Assembly: GCF_023507705.1 (NCBI RefSeq)
Contig: NZ_JALBGD010000008.1
Span: 186,001 to 250,000, forward strand
DNA: 64,000 nucleotides
DNA from: Stappia sp. WLB 29
GTDB lineage: Bacteria; Pseudomonadota; Alphaproteobacteria; Rhizobiales; Stappiaceae
Direction of reading: 5' to 3'
The translations under genes were made by a program, and so were the position numbers. This document shows positions 39,984-48,787 of the stretch, piece by piece. The notes under the pieces were generated by a model. It was not told the DNA's origin and did not search any database. It was given only the letters and a program-made list of their open reading frames with translations. The stretch's first letter is position 1. Each line of letters begins with the position of its first letter.

Positions 39984-40117
39984 ACCGTTGACTTGAATGC
40001 ATGGCCCGTGGTCACCTTCGAGCGAGGCGGGCTGCTCCAGGGAAGAGGGGGCGGCTACCGTCCGCACATGCAAGCCGGAGGCCGCGAAGATGGCCGGCCG
40101 GCACTGGGAGGAAACCG

Positions 40118-41122
40118 ATGTTCAAGTCATTCACCAGGGCCGCTCTCGGCCTGACAACAGCCCTTGCCCTGGCCGTTCCGGCCGCCCATGCCGCCGACGT
40201 GGTGCTCAAGGCCTCGCACCAGTGGCCGGGCGGCAAGGGCGACGTGCGCGACGAGATGGTCCAGATCCTGGCCCGCGAGGTCGCCAAGGCCGATGTCGGC
40301 GTCGAGATCAAGGTCTATCCCGGCCAGTCGCTGTTCAAGGCGAACGAGCAGTGGGGCGCCATGACCAAGGGCCAGCTCGACATTTCCGCCTTCCCGCTGG
40401 ACTACGCCTCGGGCCGTCACCCGCAATTCTCGGCGACCCTGATGCCGGGTCTGGTGCGCAACCATGACCGCGCCACCCGCCTCAACACCTCGCCCTTCAT
40501 GGACGACATCAAGAAGATCGTGAACGATGCCGGCGTCGTCGTCATCGCCGATGCGTGGCTCGCCGGCGGCTTCGCCTCCAAGAAGCAGTGCATCACCTCA
40601 CCGGAGACGATGCAGGGTCAGGTGACGCGCGCGGCCGGCCCGGCCTTCGAGCAGATGCTGGTGGGAGCGGGGGCCTCGATCTCCTCGATGCCGTCCTCGG
40701 AGATCTATACCGGTCTGCAGACCGGCGTGCTCGACGCGGCCAACACCTCGTCCGGTTCGTTCGTGTCCTACCGCCTTTACGAGCAGACCACCTGCCTGAC
40801 CGCGCCGGGCGCCAACGCCCTGTGGTTCATGTACGAGCCGATCCTCATGTCCAAGCGCAGCTGGGACAAGCTGTCCAAGGAGCAGCAGGACGCGCTCATG
40901 GCAGCCGGCAAGGTTGCGCAGGATTACTTCGCGGGCGAAGCCAAGGGTCTCGACGACAAGATGATCAAGACGTTCAAGGATGCCGGCGTCGAGGTCGTGG
41001 AGATGTCGGCGGAGGACTACGACGCCTGGCTCGCCATCGCCAAGGAGACCTCCTACAAGAATTTCTCCGAGAACGTGCCGGGCGGCGAGGATCTGATCGC
41101 CAAGGCCCTGGCGGTCGACTGA
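40118..41122 (+). CDS. matP: TRAP transporter substrate-binding protein, probably malonate
   Basis: The start is the ATG at 40118, preceded by GGGAGGA. The 334-residue product has a Sec signal (residues 1-25, cleavage after AHA) and a DctP fold, with GQLDISAFP, GLQTGVLDAANT and FMYEPILMSKRSW segments. It would bind a dicarboxylate in the periplasm and deliver it to the QM permease encoded next. The downstream malonate enzymes and the Sinorhizobium matPQMAB precedent point to malonate as the ligand. A stem-loop follows the gene and may keep its mRNA more abundant than that of the permease. Confidence 0.88.
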   Translation: MFKSFTRAALGLTTALALAVPAAHAADVVLKASHQWPGGKGDVRDEMVQILAREVAKADVGVEIKVYPGQSLFKANEQWGAMTKGQLDISAFPLDYASGRHPQFSATLMPGLVRNHDRATRLNTSPFMDDIKKIVNDAGVVVIADAWLAGGFASKKQCITSPETMQGQVTRAAGPAFEQMLVGAGASISSMPSSEIYTGLQTGVLDAANTSSGSFVSYRLYEQTTCLTAPGANALWFMYEPILMSKRSWDKLSKEQQDALMAAGKVAQDYFAGEAKGLDDKMIKTFKDAGVEVVEMSAEDYDAWLAIAKETSYKNFSENVPGGEDLIAKALAVD

Positions 41123-41133
41123 TCGCCTGACGT

Positions 41134-41155
41134 CGGCGGCGGCAACAGGCCGCCG
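41134..41155 (+). promoter_or_regulatory. Stem-loop between matP and matQ
   Basis: A perfect seven-base GC stem (CGGCGGC 41134-41140 with GCCGCCG 41149-41155) lies 11 bases after the matP stop and has no T run. A second hairpin (GCCGGC at 41223-41228 and 41235-41240) follows. Such loops commonly protect the 3' end of binding-protein mRNA. Confidence 0.5.
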
Positions 41156-41292
41156 GCAGTCGCCCTGCGCGGGGCCGGTCCGACCGGTCCCGCACCTTCC
41201 AACACCTGCGCTCGCCGATGCCGCCGGCCGTCCAGCCGGCCGGGGAGGGGCTTTGTCCCGGCGGGCGCCGATGCAACCGGAACCAAAAGGCG

Positions 41293-41778
41293 ATGTCCTT
41301 CTACATAACCGCGGTCTCGGCCGTCTCGCGTTTCTTCGGACTGATCGCGATGGTGCTGACGGGAAGCGCCGCGCTGGTCGTCACGCATATGGTCATCGTG
41401 CGCTACTTTCTCGGCGGCTCGACGGTCTGGCAGACCGAGTACGTCATCTATGCGCTCGTCGCCGCCACCTTCCTCGGCTCCCCTTACGTGCTGCTCAACA
41501 AGGGCCACGTGAATGTCGACCTGCTGCAGCTGCGCGCCGCTCCTGCCGGCCGCCGGATCCTGCAGACCCTGTCGGCGCTGGCGGGCATCTCCTTCTGCGC
41601 CCTGCTGGCTTGGTCGGGCTGGGTCTATTTCCACGAGGCCTGGTCCTTCGGCTGGCGCACCAGCACCGTGTGGGCCATCCCGCTGTGGATCCCCTTGCTG
41701 CCGCTGCCGGTTGGCGTCGGCCTGATGGTCCTGCAATACATCGCCGAAATCATCAAGATTCAGGGAGGTGCGCGATGA
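41293..41778 (+). CDS. matQ: TRAP transporter small permease (DctQ type)
   Basis: The 161-residue protein has four predicted membrane helices. The DctQ pattern TVWQTEYVIYALVAATFLGSPYVLLNKGHVNVDLL places the conserved Glu and the NKGHV..D loop after helix two. The ATG at 41293 is used rather than the earlier in-frame codon at 41218, which lies in the hairpin region. Its TGA overlaps the ATG of the large permease gene. It should pair with the M subunit in the inner membrane. Confidence 0.9.
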   Translation: MSFYITAVSAVSRFFGLIAMVLTGSAALVVTHMVIVRYFLGGSTVWQTEYVIYALVAATFLGSPYVLLNKGHVNVDLLQLRAAPAGRRILQTLSALAGISFCALLAWSGWVYFHEAWSFGWRTSTVWAIPLWIPLLPLPVGVGLMVLQYIAEIIKIQGGAR

Positions 41779-43091
41779 CGCCCATGCTCTGGGGCGCCGG
41801 CGTTCTCGTCGGGCTGCTCGCGCTTCTCGCGGTCGGAACGCCGATCGCCTTCGCCCTCGGCCTCGTGTCGATCCTGGCGCTGATCCTTGCCGACGGCTGG
41901 GGCAGCGTCTCGATTCTCGGCGAGACCTTCTTCGGCGGCCTGGCCTCCTTCGGCCTGGTGTCGATCCCCATGTTCATCCTGATGGGCGCCGCCGTCGCCT
42001 CCTCGCCAGCCGGCAAGGATCTCTACGAGGCGCTCGACCGCTGGCTCAACCGGGTGCCCGGCGGCCTCGTCCTGTCGAATCTCGGCGCCTGCTCGATCTT
42101 CGCCGCCCTGTCCGGCTCGTCTCCCGCCACCTGCGCCGCCATCGGCAAGATGGGCATCCCGGAGATGACCAAGCGCGGCTATCCGAACGAGATCGCCGCC
42201 GGCTCCATCGCCGCCGGCGGCACGCTCGGCATCCTCATCCCGCCGTCGGTCACCATGATCGTCTACGGCATCGCCACCGAGACTTCCATCGGCCGCCTGT
42301 TCCTCGCCGGCCTGCTGCCGGGCGTGATGCTGACGGCCCTGTTCATGGCCTGGACCATCTACGACTGCCGCCGCCGCGGCGTCGGCCTCGACATGCTGGG
42401 CAGGCGGTTCTCGTTTCGCGAGCGTCTCGAGGTTCTGCCACGCGTACTGCCCTTCCTCGGCATTATCGCGGCGATCCTCTACGTGCTCTATGGCGGCGTC
42501 GCCACCCCGTCGGAGGCCGCCGGCGTCGGCGCGCTGTTCTGCCTCATCTTCGTGGCCGTGATCTACCGGCTGTGGAAGTTGTCGCTCTACAGCTCGCTGT
42601 TCCGCGACACGCTGAAGGAAAGCGTCATGATCATGATGATCATCGGCGCCTCGGAGCTGTTCTCCTTCGCCCTGTCCTCGCTGTTCATCACCCAGACCAT
42701 CGCCGAGTGGATCTCCCTGCTCGACGTCAACAAATGGGTGCTGATGGCGATCATCAACGCCTTCCTGTTGTTCGCCGGCTTCTTCCTGCCGCCGGTGGCG
42801 GTGATCCTGATGACGGCGCCGATCCTGCTGCCGATCATCATCCAGGCGGGCTTCGATCCCTACTGGTTCGCGGTCGTCCTCACCATCAACATGGAAATCG
42901 GTCTGATCACCCCGCCAGTGGGCCTGAACCTCTACGTCATCAACGGCATCGCGCCCAACATCACCCTCGGCGAGATCCTGCGCGGATCGATCCCCTATGT
43001 CGGGTGCATGGTTGTGGGTATCGTGTTGCTGTGCCTGATGCCGGAGATCGCGCTCTGGCTGCCCAACCTCCTGATGGGACCCGCCCTATGA
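41775..43091 (+). CDS. matM: TRAP transporter large permease (DctM type)
   Basis: The 438-residue, very hydrophobic protein has the DctM signatures PMFILMGAAVASSPAGKDLY, FAALSGSSPATCAAIGKMGIPEM and the GGTLGILIPPS loop, repeated in the second half as GLITPPVGLNLYVINGIAP. It forms the Na+-coupled translocation path for the substrate delivered by MatP. Both ends are ATGA-coupled, to matQ and to the decarboxylase gene, so the transport and metabolic genes form one operon. Confidence 0.93.
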   Translation: MTPMLWGAGVLVGLLALLAVGTPIAFALGLVSILALILADGWGSVSILGETFFGGLASFGLVSIPMFILMGAAVASSPAGKDLYEALDRWLNRVPGGLVLSNLGACSIFAALSGSSPATCAAIGKMGIPEMTKRGYPNEIAAGSIAAGGTLGILIPPSVTMIVYGIATETSIGRLFLAGLLPGVMLTALFMAWTIYDCRRRGVGLDMLGRRFSFRERLEVLPRVLPFLGIIAAILYVLYGGVATPSEAAGVGALFCLIFVAVIYRLWKLSLYSSLFRDTLKESVMIMMIIGASELFSFALSSLFITQTIAEWISLLDVNKWVLMAIINAFLLFAGFFLPPVAVILMTAPILLPIIIQAGFDPYWFAVVLTINMEIGLITPPVGLNLYVINGIAPNITLGEILRGSIPYVGCMVVGIVLLCLMPEIALWLPNLLMGPAL

Positions 43092-44452
43092 GCAGCAGCA
43101 GCTTCTTCAACGACCTTCTCGCCTCCATCGCCGAGCAGGGCCGCCACTTCCTCGACCTTAGGCGGGACCGTCCGCCGAGCGGCCGGGCGCTGGGCGATCT
43201 TTGCGAGGCGCTGCTGTCGGGGCGGGGCGAGGCCTCCGGCGTCGCCCTGGCGCGCGACGTGCTGGCGAGCTATGCCGCCCTGCCGCCGGAGGGGCGGGCC
43301 GAGTTCTTCGACGAACTCGCCGCCCGTTTCGGCCCGGACCGCGACAAGGTCGAGGAAGCTGCCCGCGCCGTGCTCGAGGACCCGGCGGACGAGACGCGCC
43401 TGCGCCGGCTCCATGCGGTCTCCGAGCCGCGCCGGCAGGAGCTGATCCGCCGGCTCAACCTGGCGCCGGGGGGCACCTCGGCGCTGGTCGGCATGCGGCG
43501 CGAGCTGCTCGCGGGCCTGCGCGAGCATCCCCGCTGGACCGATGTCGACCGGGACTTCGAGCACCTGTTCTCGTCCTGGTTCAACCGCGGCTTCCTGGTC
43601 ATGCGCCGGATCGACTGGTCGACCCCGGCGGTCATCCTGGAGCGCATCATCCGCTACGAGGCGGTGCACGAGATCCGCGACTGGGACGACCTGCGCCGGC
43701 GCATCGACGTGCCCGACCGGCGGCTCTATGCCTTCTTTCATCCCGCGCTGGTCGACGATCCGCTGATCTTCGTCGAGGTGGCGCTGACCAAGGCGATCCC
43801 GGACGCGATTCCGCCGATCCTCGCCGAGCAGCGGACCGGCATCGACGGGATCGAGGCCAACACGGCGGTCTTCTACTCCATCTCCAACTGCCAGGAGGGC
43901 CTGCGCGGCATCTCCTTCGGCAACTTCCTGATCAAGCAGGTGGTGGAGGAGCTGCGCCGCGACCTGCCCAACCTGAAGACCTTCGTCACCCTGTCGCCGG
44001 TGCCGGGCCTGCGCACCTGGCTTAGCAAGGCGCTGGCGGAGGAGGGCAACCCGGCGCTCTCGGTCCTGACGCCGGAGCTGCGCGAGCTCTTGGCGAACGG
44101 CGGCGGCGATGCACCGCTTCCGGAGGAGGCGCGCGAGCCCTTGCGGGCCCTTTGCGCCCACTACCTTGCCCGCGAGAAGCGCGGCGGCCGCAAGCCGCTC
44201 GACCCCGTTGCCCGCTTCCATCTGGGCAACGGCGCCCGGCTGGAGCGCATCAACTGGAATGCCGATCCTTCGCGCAACGGCCTGCGCCAGTCCTTCGGCC
44301 TGATGGTCAACTATCTTTACGATCTCGGCGATATCGAGAAAAACCACGAGGCCTTCGAGGCCCAGGGCACGGTCGCTGCCGCCAGCTCCGTCACCCGCCT
44401 GCTGAAATCCGTCCCCGAACTCAGGACACAGACACCGGACCCCGTCGCATGA
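43088..44452 (+). CDS. matA: Malonyl-CoA decarboxylase
   Basis: The 454-residue protein has an N-terminal helical region (about 1-165) and the MCD catalytic domain with FFHPALVDDPLIFVEVALT, SISNCQEGLRGISFGNFLIK, TLSPVPGLRTWL and the HLGNGARLERINW stretch carrying the catalytic histidine. The reaction is malonyl-CoA to acetyl-CoA plus CO2 in the cytoplasm. It is ATGA-coupled on both sides, to matM and matB. With MatB it turns imported malonate into acetyl-CoA. Confidence 0.95.
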   Translation: MSSSSFFNDLLASIAEQGRHFLDLRRDRPPSGRALGDLCEALLSGRGEASGVALARDVLASYAALPPEGRAEFFDELAARFGPDRDKVEEAARAVLEDPADETRLRRLHAVSEPRRQELIRRLNLAPGGTSALVGMRRELLAGLREHPRWTDVDRDFEHLFSSWFNRGFLVMRRIDWSTPAVILERIIRYEAVHEIRDWDDLRRRIDVPDRRLYAFFHPALVDDPLIFVEVALTKAIPDAIPPILAEQRTGIDGIEANTAVFYSISNCQEGLRGISFGNFLIKQVVEELRRDLPNLKTFVTLSPVPGLRTWLSKALAEEGNPALSVLTPELRELLANGGGDAPLPEEAREPLRALCAHYLAREKRGGRKPLDPVARFHLGNGARLERINWNADPSRNGLRQSFGLMVNYLYDLGDIEKNHEAFEAQGTVAAASSVTRLLKSVPELRTQTPDPVA

Positions 44453-45966
44453 CGCAAGAAAACCATCTCTTCTCCCGTATCCGCGCCGCCATCCGCAACG
44501 AGCAGGCGCCCTTCATCGAAAAGCCCTCGGGAGAGGTCATCACCTATGGCGGGCTGCTGGCCCGCTCCGCCGCCTATGCCAACGCGCTGGTGTCCCTCGG
44601 CGTCGAGCCGGGCGACCGCGTCGCCGTGCAGGTGGAAAAGTCCGCCGATGCGTTGATGCTCTATCTCGGCACCGTGCGCGCCGGCGCCGTGTTCCTGCCG
44701 CTCAACACCGCCTACACCCCGGCGGAGATCGACTATTTCGTCGGCGACGCCGCCCCGGCCTTGCTGGTCTGCGATCCCGCCCGCAAGGACGCGCTCGCCC
44801 CCATCGCGCAGAAGGTCGGCGCGCGGGTCGAGACGCTCGACCCCGAAGGGCGCGGCAGCCTCAGCGATGCGGCGGATGCCGCCGCCGCCGATTTCGACGA
44901 CGTTACCCGCGGCGCCGACGATCTGGCCGCGATCCTCTACACCTCCGGCACCACCGGGCGCTCCAAGGGCGCCATGCTCAGCCACGAGAACCTGACCTCC
45001 AACGCCTCGGTCCTCGTCGACTACTGGCACTATTCGTCGGACGACGTGCTGCTGCACGCCCTGCCGATCTTCCACACGCACGGGCTTTTCGTCGCCACCA
45101 ACGTGACGCTGCTGGCCGGCGGGTCCATGCTGTTCCTGCCGAAGTTCGATCTCGACGAGATCCTGCGCCTGATGCCGCGCGCCACCACCATGATGGGCGT
45201 GCCGACCTTCTACGCGCGCCTGCTCGGCAGCGACCGCTTCACCCGCGAGCTCGCCGCCCACATGCGCCTGTTCGTCTCCGGCTCGGCGCCGCTCTCGGCC
45301 GAGGTGCACAAGGCCTTCAGCGCCCGCACCGGTCACGCCATTCTCGAGCGCTACGGCATGACCGAGACCAATATGAACACCTCCAACCCCTATGACGGCG
45401 ACCGCCGTCCGGGCACGGTCGGCTTCCCGCTGCCGGGCGTCGAGCTGCGCATCGCCGATCCGGACAGCGGCAAGGTACTGGCCCAGGGCGAGGTCGGCGT
45501 CATCGAGGTCAAGGGCCCGAACGTCTTCAAGGGCTACTGGCAGATGCCGGAAAAGACCGCGTCCGAGTTCCGGGCCGACGGCTTCTTCATCACCGGCGAC
45601 ATGGGCCTCATCGACGAGCGCGGCTACGTCTCCATCGTCGGCCGTGCCAAGGACCTGATCATCTCCGGCGGCTTCAACGTCTATCCGGCCGAGGTCGAGG
45701 CGGCGATCGACGAGATCGAGGGCGTGGCCGAGAGCGCGGTGATCGGCGTGCCCCATGCCGACTTCGGCGAGGGCGTCGTCGCCGTCGTCGCCGCGCATAA
45801 GGGCGTCTCGCTCGATCCGGAGGCGGTGGTTGCCCCGCTCGCCGAGCGTCTTGCCCGCTTCAAGCAGCCGAAGAAGGTCTACGTGCTGCCCGAGCTGCCC
45901 CGCAACACCATGGGCAAGATCCAGAAGAACGTCCTGCGCGACCTGTACAAGGACACGTTCGCCTGA
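44449..45966 (+). CDS. matB: Malonyl-CoA synthetase (malonate-CoA ligase)
   Basis: The 505-residue AMP-forming acyl-CoA synthetase has the P-loop YTSGTTGRSKG near 163, the LPIFHTHGLF stretch, the YGMTETNMNTSNPY motif that fits MatB-type substrate pockets, GFFITGDMG, and the C-terminal PRNTMGKIQKN lysine region. It makes malonyl-CoA from malonate, CoA and ATP. Position after matA and coupling by ATGA make the assignment firm. Malonyl-CoA is also the usual extender of the PKS at the left end of this window. Confidence 0.94.
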   Translation: MTQENHLFSRIRAAIRNEQAPFIEKPSGEVITYGGLLARSAAYANALVSLGVEPGDRVAVQVEKSADALMLYLGTVRAGAVFLPLNTAYTPAEIDYFVGDAAPALLVCDPARKDALAPIAQKVGARVETLDPEGRGSLSDAADAAAADFDDVTRGADDLAAILYTSGTTGRSKGAMLSHENLTSNASVLVDYWHYSSDDVLLHALPIFHTHGLFVATNVTLLAGGSMLFLPKFDLDEILRLMPRATTMMGVPTFYARLLGSDRFTRELAAHMRLFVSGSAPLSAEVHKAFSARTGHAILERYGMTETNMNTSNPYDGDRRPGTVGFPLPGVELRIADPDSGKVLAQGEVGVIEVKGPNVFKGYWQMPEKTASEFRADGFFITGDMGLIDERGYVSIVGRAKDLIISGGFNVYPAEVEAAIDEIEGVAESAVIGVPHADFGEGVVAVVAAHKGVSLDPEAVVAPLAERLARFKQPKKVYVLPELPRNTMGKIQKNVLRDLYKDTFA

Positions 45967-45993
45967 CGGATTGGTCTCGCCGATAAGCCGACA

Positions 45994-46027
45994 GGGCCGG
46001 CGGTGCGTCTCGCGCCGCCGGCCCTTT
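45994..46027 (+). terminator. Intrinsic terminator of the mat operon
   Basis: A ten-base perfect arm (GGGCCGGCGG 45994-46003 with CCGCCGGCCC 46015-46024) extends through a GCG/CGC pair to about 14 bp with a three-base loop, then TTT. It lies 28 bases after matB and before the convergent rhodanese gene. Confidence 0.75.
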
Positions 46028-46035
46028 GCGTCTCG

Positions 46036-46599
46036 TCAGAACAGGTTCTCGACGGTGGTCAGGCCCAGCACCAGCCAGTCCTGCATGCCGCCGCGATAGT
46101 AGTGGATCTTCTCCGCCGGAAAGCCCTCGCGCACCATGGCGCGGATCGCCTGCGGGCTCTGGCCGCAGGCCGGACCGTTGCAGAAGGCGAAGACCTCGAG
46201 CGCGCCGCTGCAGTCCCACTTGCCCTGCTCACCGGTGCAGCCCAGTTCGTCGAGCCGCATCGACACGTCGGTGTAGGGAATGTGGATCGAGCCGGGGATC
46301 GTCGACTTCACACGCCATTCCATCGTCCGCATGTCGACGACGCGCGCCCTTTCGTCCTGCAGCGCGGCCAGCACTTCCAGCTCGCCGGCCGGCTGTACGC
46401 CGGGCACCGGGATCATCGGCTGCAGCACGCCGCCGATCAGCTGGGTCTCGTTCATCGTTCGGGTGATCTCGACCGGCCCGTCCTCGGTCTGGACGGTGAC
46501 CGACGTGCTGTCCGGACCGAGATTGAGGGCCTCTTCCGCGACAAGCGGAAGCGTCGAGACGGCAAGGCCCGTCGCCACGAGGGCGGTGAGAAGGCGCAT
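46036..46599 (-). CDS. Exported rhodanese-domain protein
   Basis: The 187-residue protein has an N-terminal signal peptide (about 1-21, cleavage after PLVAEE or slightly earlier) and a single rhodanese-like domain with VVDMRTMEWRVKSTIPGSIHIPYTDV and a YYRGGMQDW end. The active-site loop reads FCNGPACGQSPQAIR, containing two cysteines three residues apart and lacking a clean CxxxxR loop. It may handle sulfur in the periplasm or act as a redox or binding domain. The neighbours give no further clue. Confidence 0.8.
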   Translation of the reverse strand: MRLLTALVATGLAVSTLPLVAEEALNLGPDSTSVTVQTEDGPVEITRTMNETQLIGGVLQPMIPVPGVQPAGELEVLAALQDERARVVDMRTMEWRVKSTIPGSIHIPYTDVSMRLDELGCTGEQGKWDCSGALEVFAFCNGPACGQSPQAIRAMVREGFPAEKIHYYRGGMQDWLVLGLTTVENLF

Positions 46600-46718
46600 C
46601 GGATTTCCTCCCGGTTGGGCTCTGTCGTGCAGCCCTGTTACACATTCATGATTTCGAATGCGTTGGCGCTGCGCAAGCGGAAATTCGCGCGCTCAGCGTT
46701 TTGCGGAAGGATCTCGAA

Positions 46719-46763
46719 AAAACAACCGAAAGAGGAGGGCGCCCGAAGAGTGTCGGACGCCCG
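46719..46763 (-). terminator. Probable terminator of the chemoreceptor gene
   Basis: Arms 46738-46747 and 46754-46763 pair (GGGCG.CCGA with TCGG.CGCCC, one mismatch). On the minus strand the stem is followed by CTCTTT and then a six-base T run. It lies just after the stop of the chemoreceptor gene. Confidence 0.5.
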
Positions 46764-46776
46764 TTCCGGAGCGCTG

Positions 46777-48537
46777 CTACCGGCGCCGCTCGAGGCTGCT
46801 GAGTTCCGTGTCGAACGCCTCCGACAGGGCGTCGAGTGCCGCCAGCACCTCGTGACTGGCCTTGTCCAGGTCGGCAAGACGCGCGGCGGTGGCATCGCCG
46901 TCGCCGGCCGCATGGGCGGCAAGCGCCGCCTTGGCTGCGGCATGCACCCGCTGGTGCGGGGCCTGCAACGCCATATAGGCGGGATGCGCGCGCACGCTCT
47001 CGTTGTCGATCGCGTCGTACCAGCGCCCCAGGCGGCAGCCGTGATGGTCGGGCACGATGTCGGCACTCCACTCGTCGCGGCCGATGATTGTGTCCGCCAC
47101 CTTCTTCTTGAACAGGACGTGGTCGATCTTCGCCATCTCGCACAGCGAGCGATGCGAAGTCGCGTTGAACCAGGTCTGCGCATTGTCGGAGAAACGGTCG
47201 TTGCTGGCCTGCAGGGTCGCGCTCATCGAGACCAGCTGGCGGTCGTTCTCGGCAGCAAGGTCGGCAACGCCGGTGATGCTCACCGCGATCTCCTGGCTCG
47301 ATTCCTTCTGCTGGCCGAGGATCTGCGAGATCTCCTGCATCCGGGCCGAGACTTCGCTGATCTGCGAGCTGATCGAGTGCATCTGCTCGTTGGCGTCCGA
47401 GATCGTCTCCTGTCCGCGTGCTACCGCCTCGCAGGAGCTGGAAATTGCCGTCTGCGTCGTGGTCATGCCCGACCGCAGTGCCGCGATGCGCTGGGTGATG
47501 TCCTCGGTCGCCTTCGCCGCCTGGGTGGCAAGGCTCTTGACCTCGTTGGCGACGACGGCAAAGCCGCGTCCCGCCTCACCGGCACGGGCCGCCTCGATGG
47601 TGGCGTTGAGCGCCAGCAGGTTGGTCTGGCTGGCGATGCTCTCGATCACCGACAGGAACTCGCCGATCTGCTCGGATGCCTTCTGCAGGTCGGCCAGGTT
47701 CGACGAGCTCTCCTGTGCGGTCGCGGCGATCTCGGCCATGCAGCGCGACACGTCGTCCATCGCCCGCAACCCGTGCGCCACCGCCTCGTTGGTTGCGTCC
47801 GCCTGGCGCGCGGCGCTGTCGCTGTTGCTGGCGATCTGCTCCACCGAGGTGACCAGCTCCGTCGCGGCGGCGGAGATCGCCTGGCCGCTCTCGCGTGCCT
47901 TGCGGGTGTTGCGCGAGAAGGTGGCCATGCCGATGGCCACATCGTTGATGTCGGACACGGTGCCGGCCAGGCTGCGCAGCGAGGCCAGCTCGTTGTCCAT
48001 CTTGTTGTCCTGCGCCTGCTGGCGCAGCACGCCGTTCTCGTAGGCGTCGTAGGAGACGATCATGTCGAGGAAGGTGCGGCTGACCAGCACCTGCAGCGCC
48101 TCGGCGAGCTTCGTCGGCTGCAGGCGGTGACGGCTGGCGAGCGCCGGGATCGCCTCGACCAGCAGCCGGCCGTAGGAGGCCAGATACCACTTCGGCTCCA
48201 GGTTGATGCGCACATGCGCCTCGCCGATCTTCACCGCGCGCGCCTCGAACTCCAGGTCCGGCTCGTGGTTGAAGATATAGTCCCAGTGGTCGGTCTGGGC
48301 GTCCTTGAGCCGCGGCACGTACTCGCCCTTGACGCCGAGCTTGGGCGCCAGCGTCGGGTGCTTGGCGATGCTGGCGTAGAAGCCATCGAGGATTTCCGGC
48401 ATGGTCGGCTTGAGCTTCTGCCACACCGCCTTGGCCTGGTCGGTGCCGAAGCTGTCGGCGCCGACGAACGTGGCGATTTCCTCGCCCAGGCTCTGGGACC
48501 GCGCTTGCGATCCGGATTTGCGTGCTGCAGGGGTCAT
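46777..48537 (-). CDS. Globin-coupled methyl-accepting chemotaxis protein with C-terminal CZB domain
   Basis: The start chosen is the ATG at 48535-48537 (MTPAARKSG), with GGA upstream; the longer open frame is non-coding. The 586 residues contain a protoglobin-like sensor (about 20-185) with no transmembrane helix, an MCP signalling domain (about 200-450) whose hairpin tip reads [33 protein letters not shown], and a CZB zinc-binding domain (about 470-560: [30 protein letters not shown]). It is probably a cytoplasmic receptor for oxygen or another haem ligand, with zinc or hypochlorite-type sensing added by CZB. No che genes are adjacent. Confidence 0.9.
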   Translation of the reverse strand: MTPAARKSGSQARSQSLGEEIATFVGADSFGTDQAKAVWQKLKPTMPEILDGFYASIAKHPTLAPKLGVKGEYVPRLKDAQTDHWDYIFNHEPDLEFEARAVKIGEAHVRINLEPKWYLASYGRLLVEAIPALASRHRLQPTKLAEALQVLVSRTFLDMIVSYDAYENGVLRQQAQDNKMDNELASLRSLAGTVSDINDVAIGMATFSRNTRKARESGQAISAAATELVTSVEQIASNSDSAARQADATNEAVAHGLRAMDDVSRCMAEIAATAQESSSNLADLQKASEQIGEFLSVIESIASQTNLLALNATIEAARAGEAGRGFAVVANEVKSLATQAAKATEDITQRIAALRSGMTTTQTAISSSCEAVARGQETISDANEQMHSISSQISEVSARMQEISQILGQQKESSQEIAVSITGVADLAAENDRQLVSMSATLQASNDRFSDNAQTWFNATSHRSLCEMAKIDHVLFKKKVADTIIGRDEWSADIVPDHHGCRLGRWYDAIDNESVRAHPAYMALQAPHQRVHAAAKAALAAHAAGDGDATAARLADLDKASHEVLAALDALSEAFDTELSSLERRR

Positions 48538-48787
48538 TCTCGGTCCTTCGCCAGACAAGACATTTTTGTCGAACGTTTCGACGCGCCGGGTAAACAGCGC
48601 CCTAACAGTTCTGAAATATTGAATGTTTTCTGGATTTTGCCGGCGTGCCCCACGGCCGGCTTTGGAGCGCGAGGCGAATCGCCGATAGTGGCCCGGTTCC
48701 CGCGAATGGCCCTTGCAATGCGCAGGCCGGGCTGCCATGCCGACGGGACCGTTCGACTTCCTCCATCACACGAGACCACCGGCAAGA

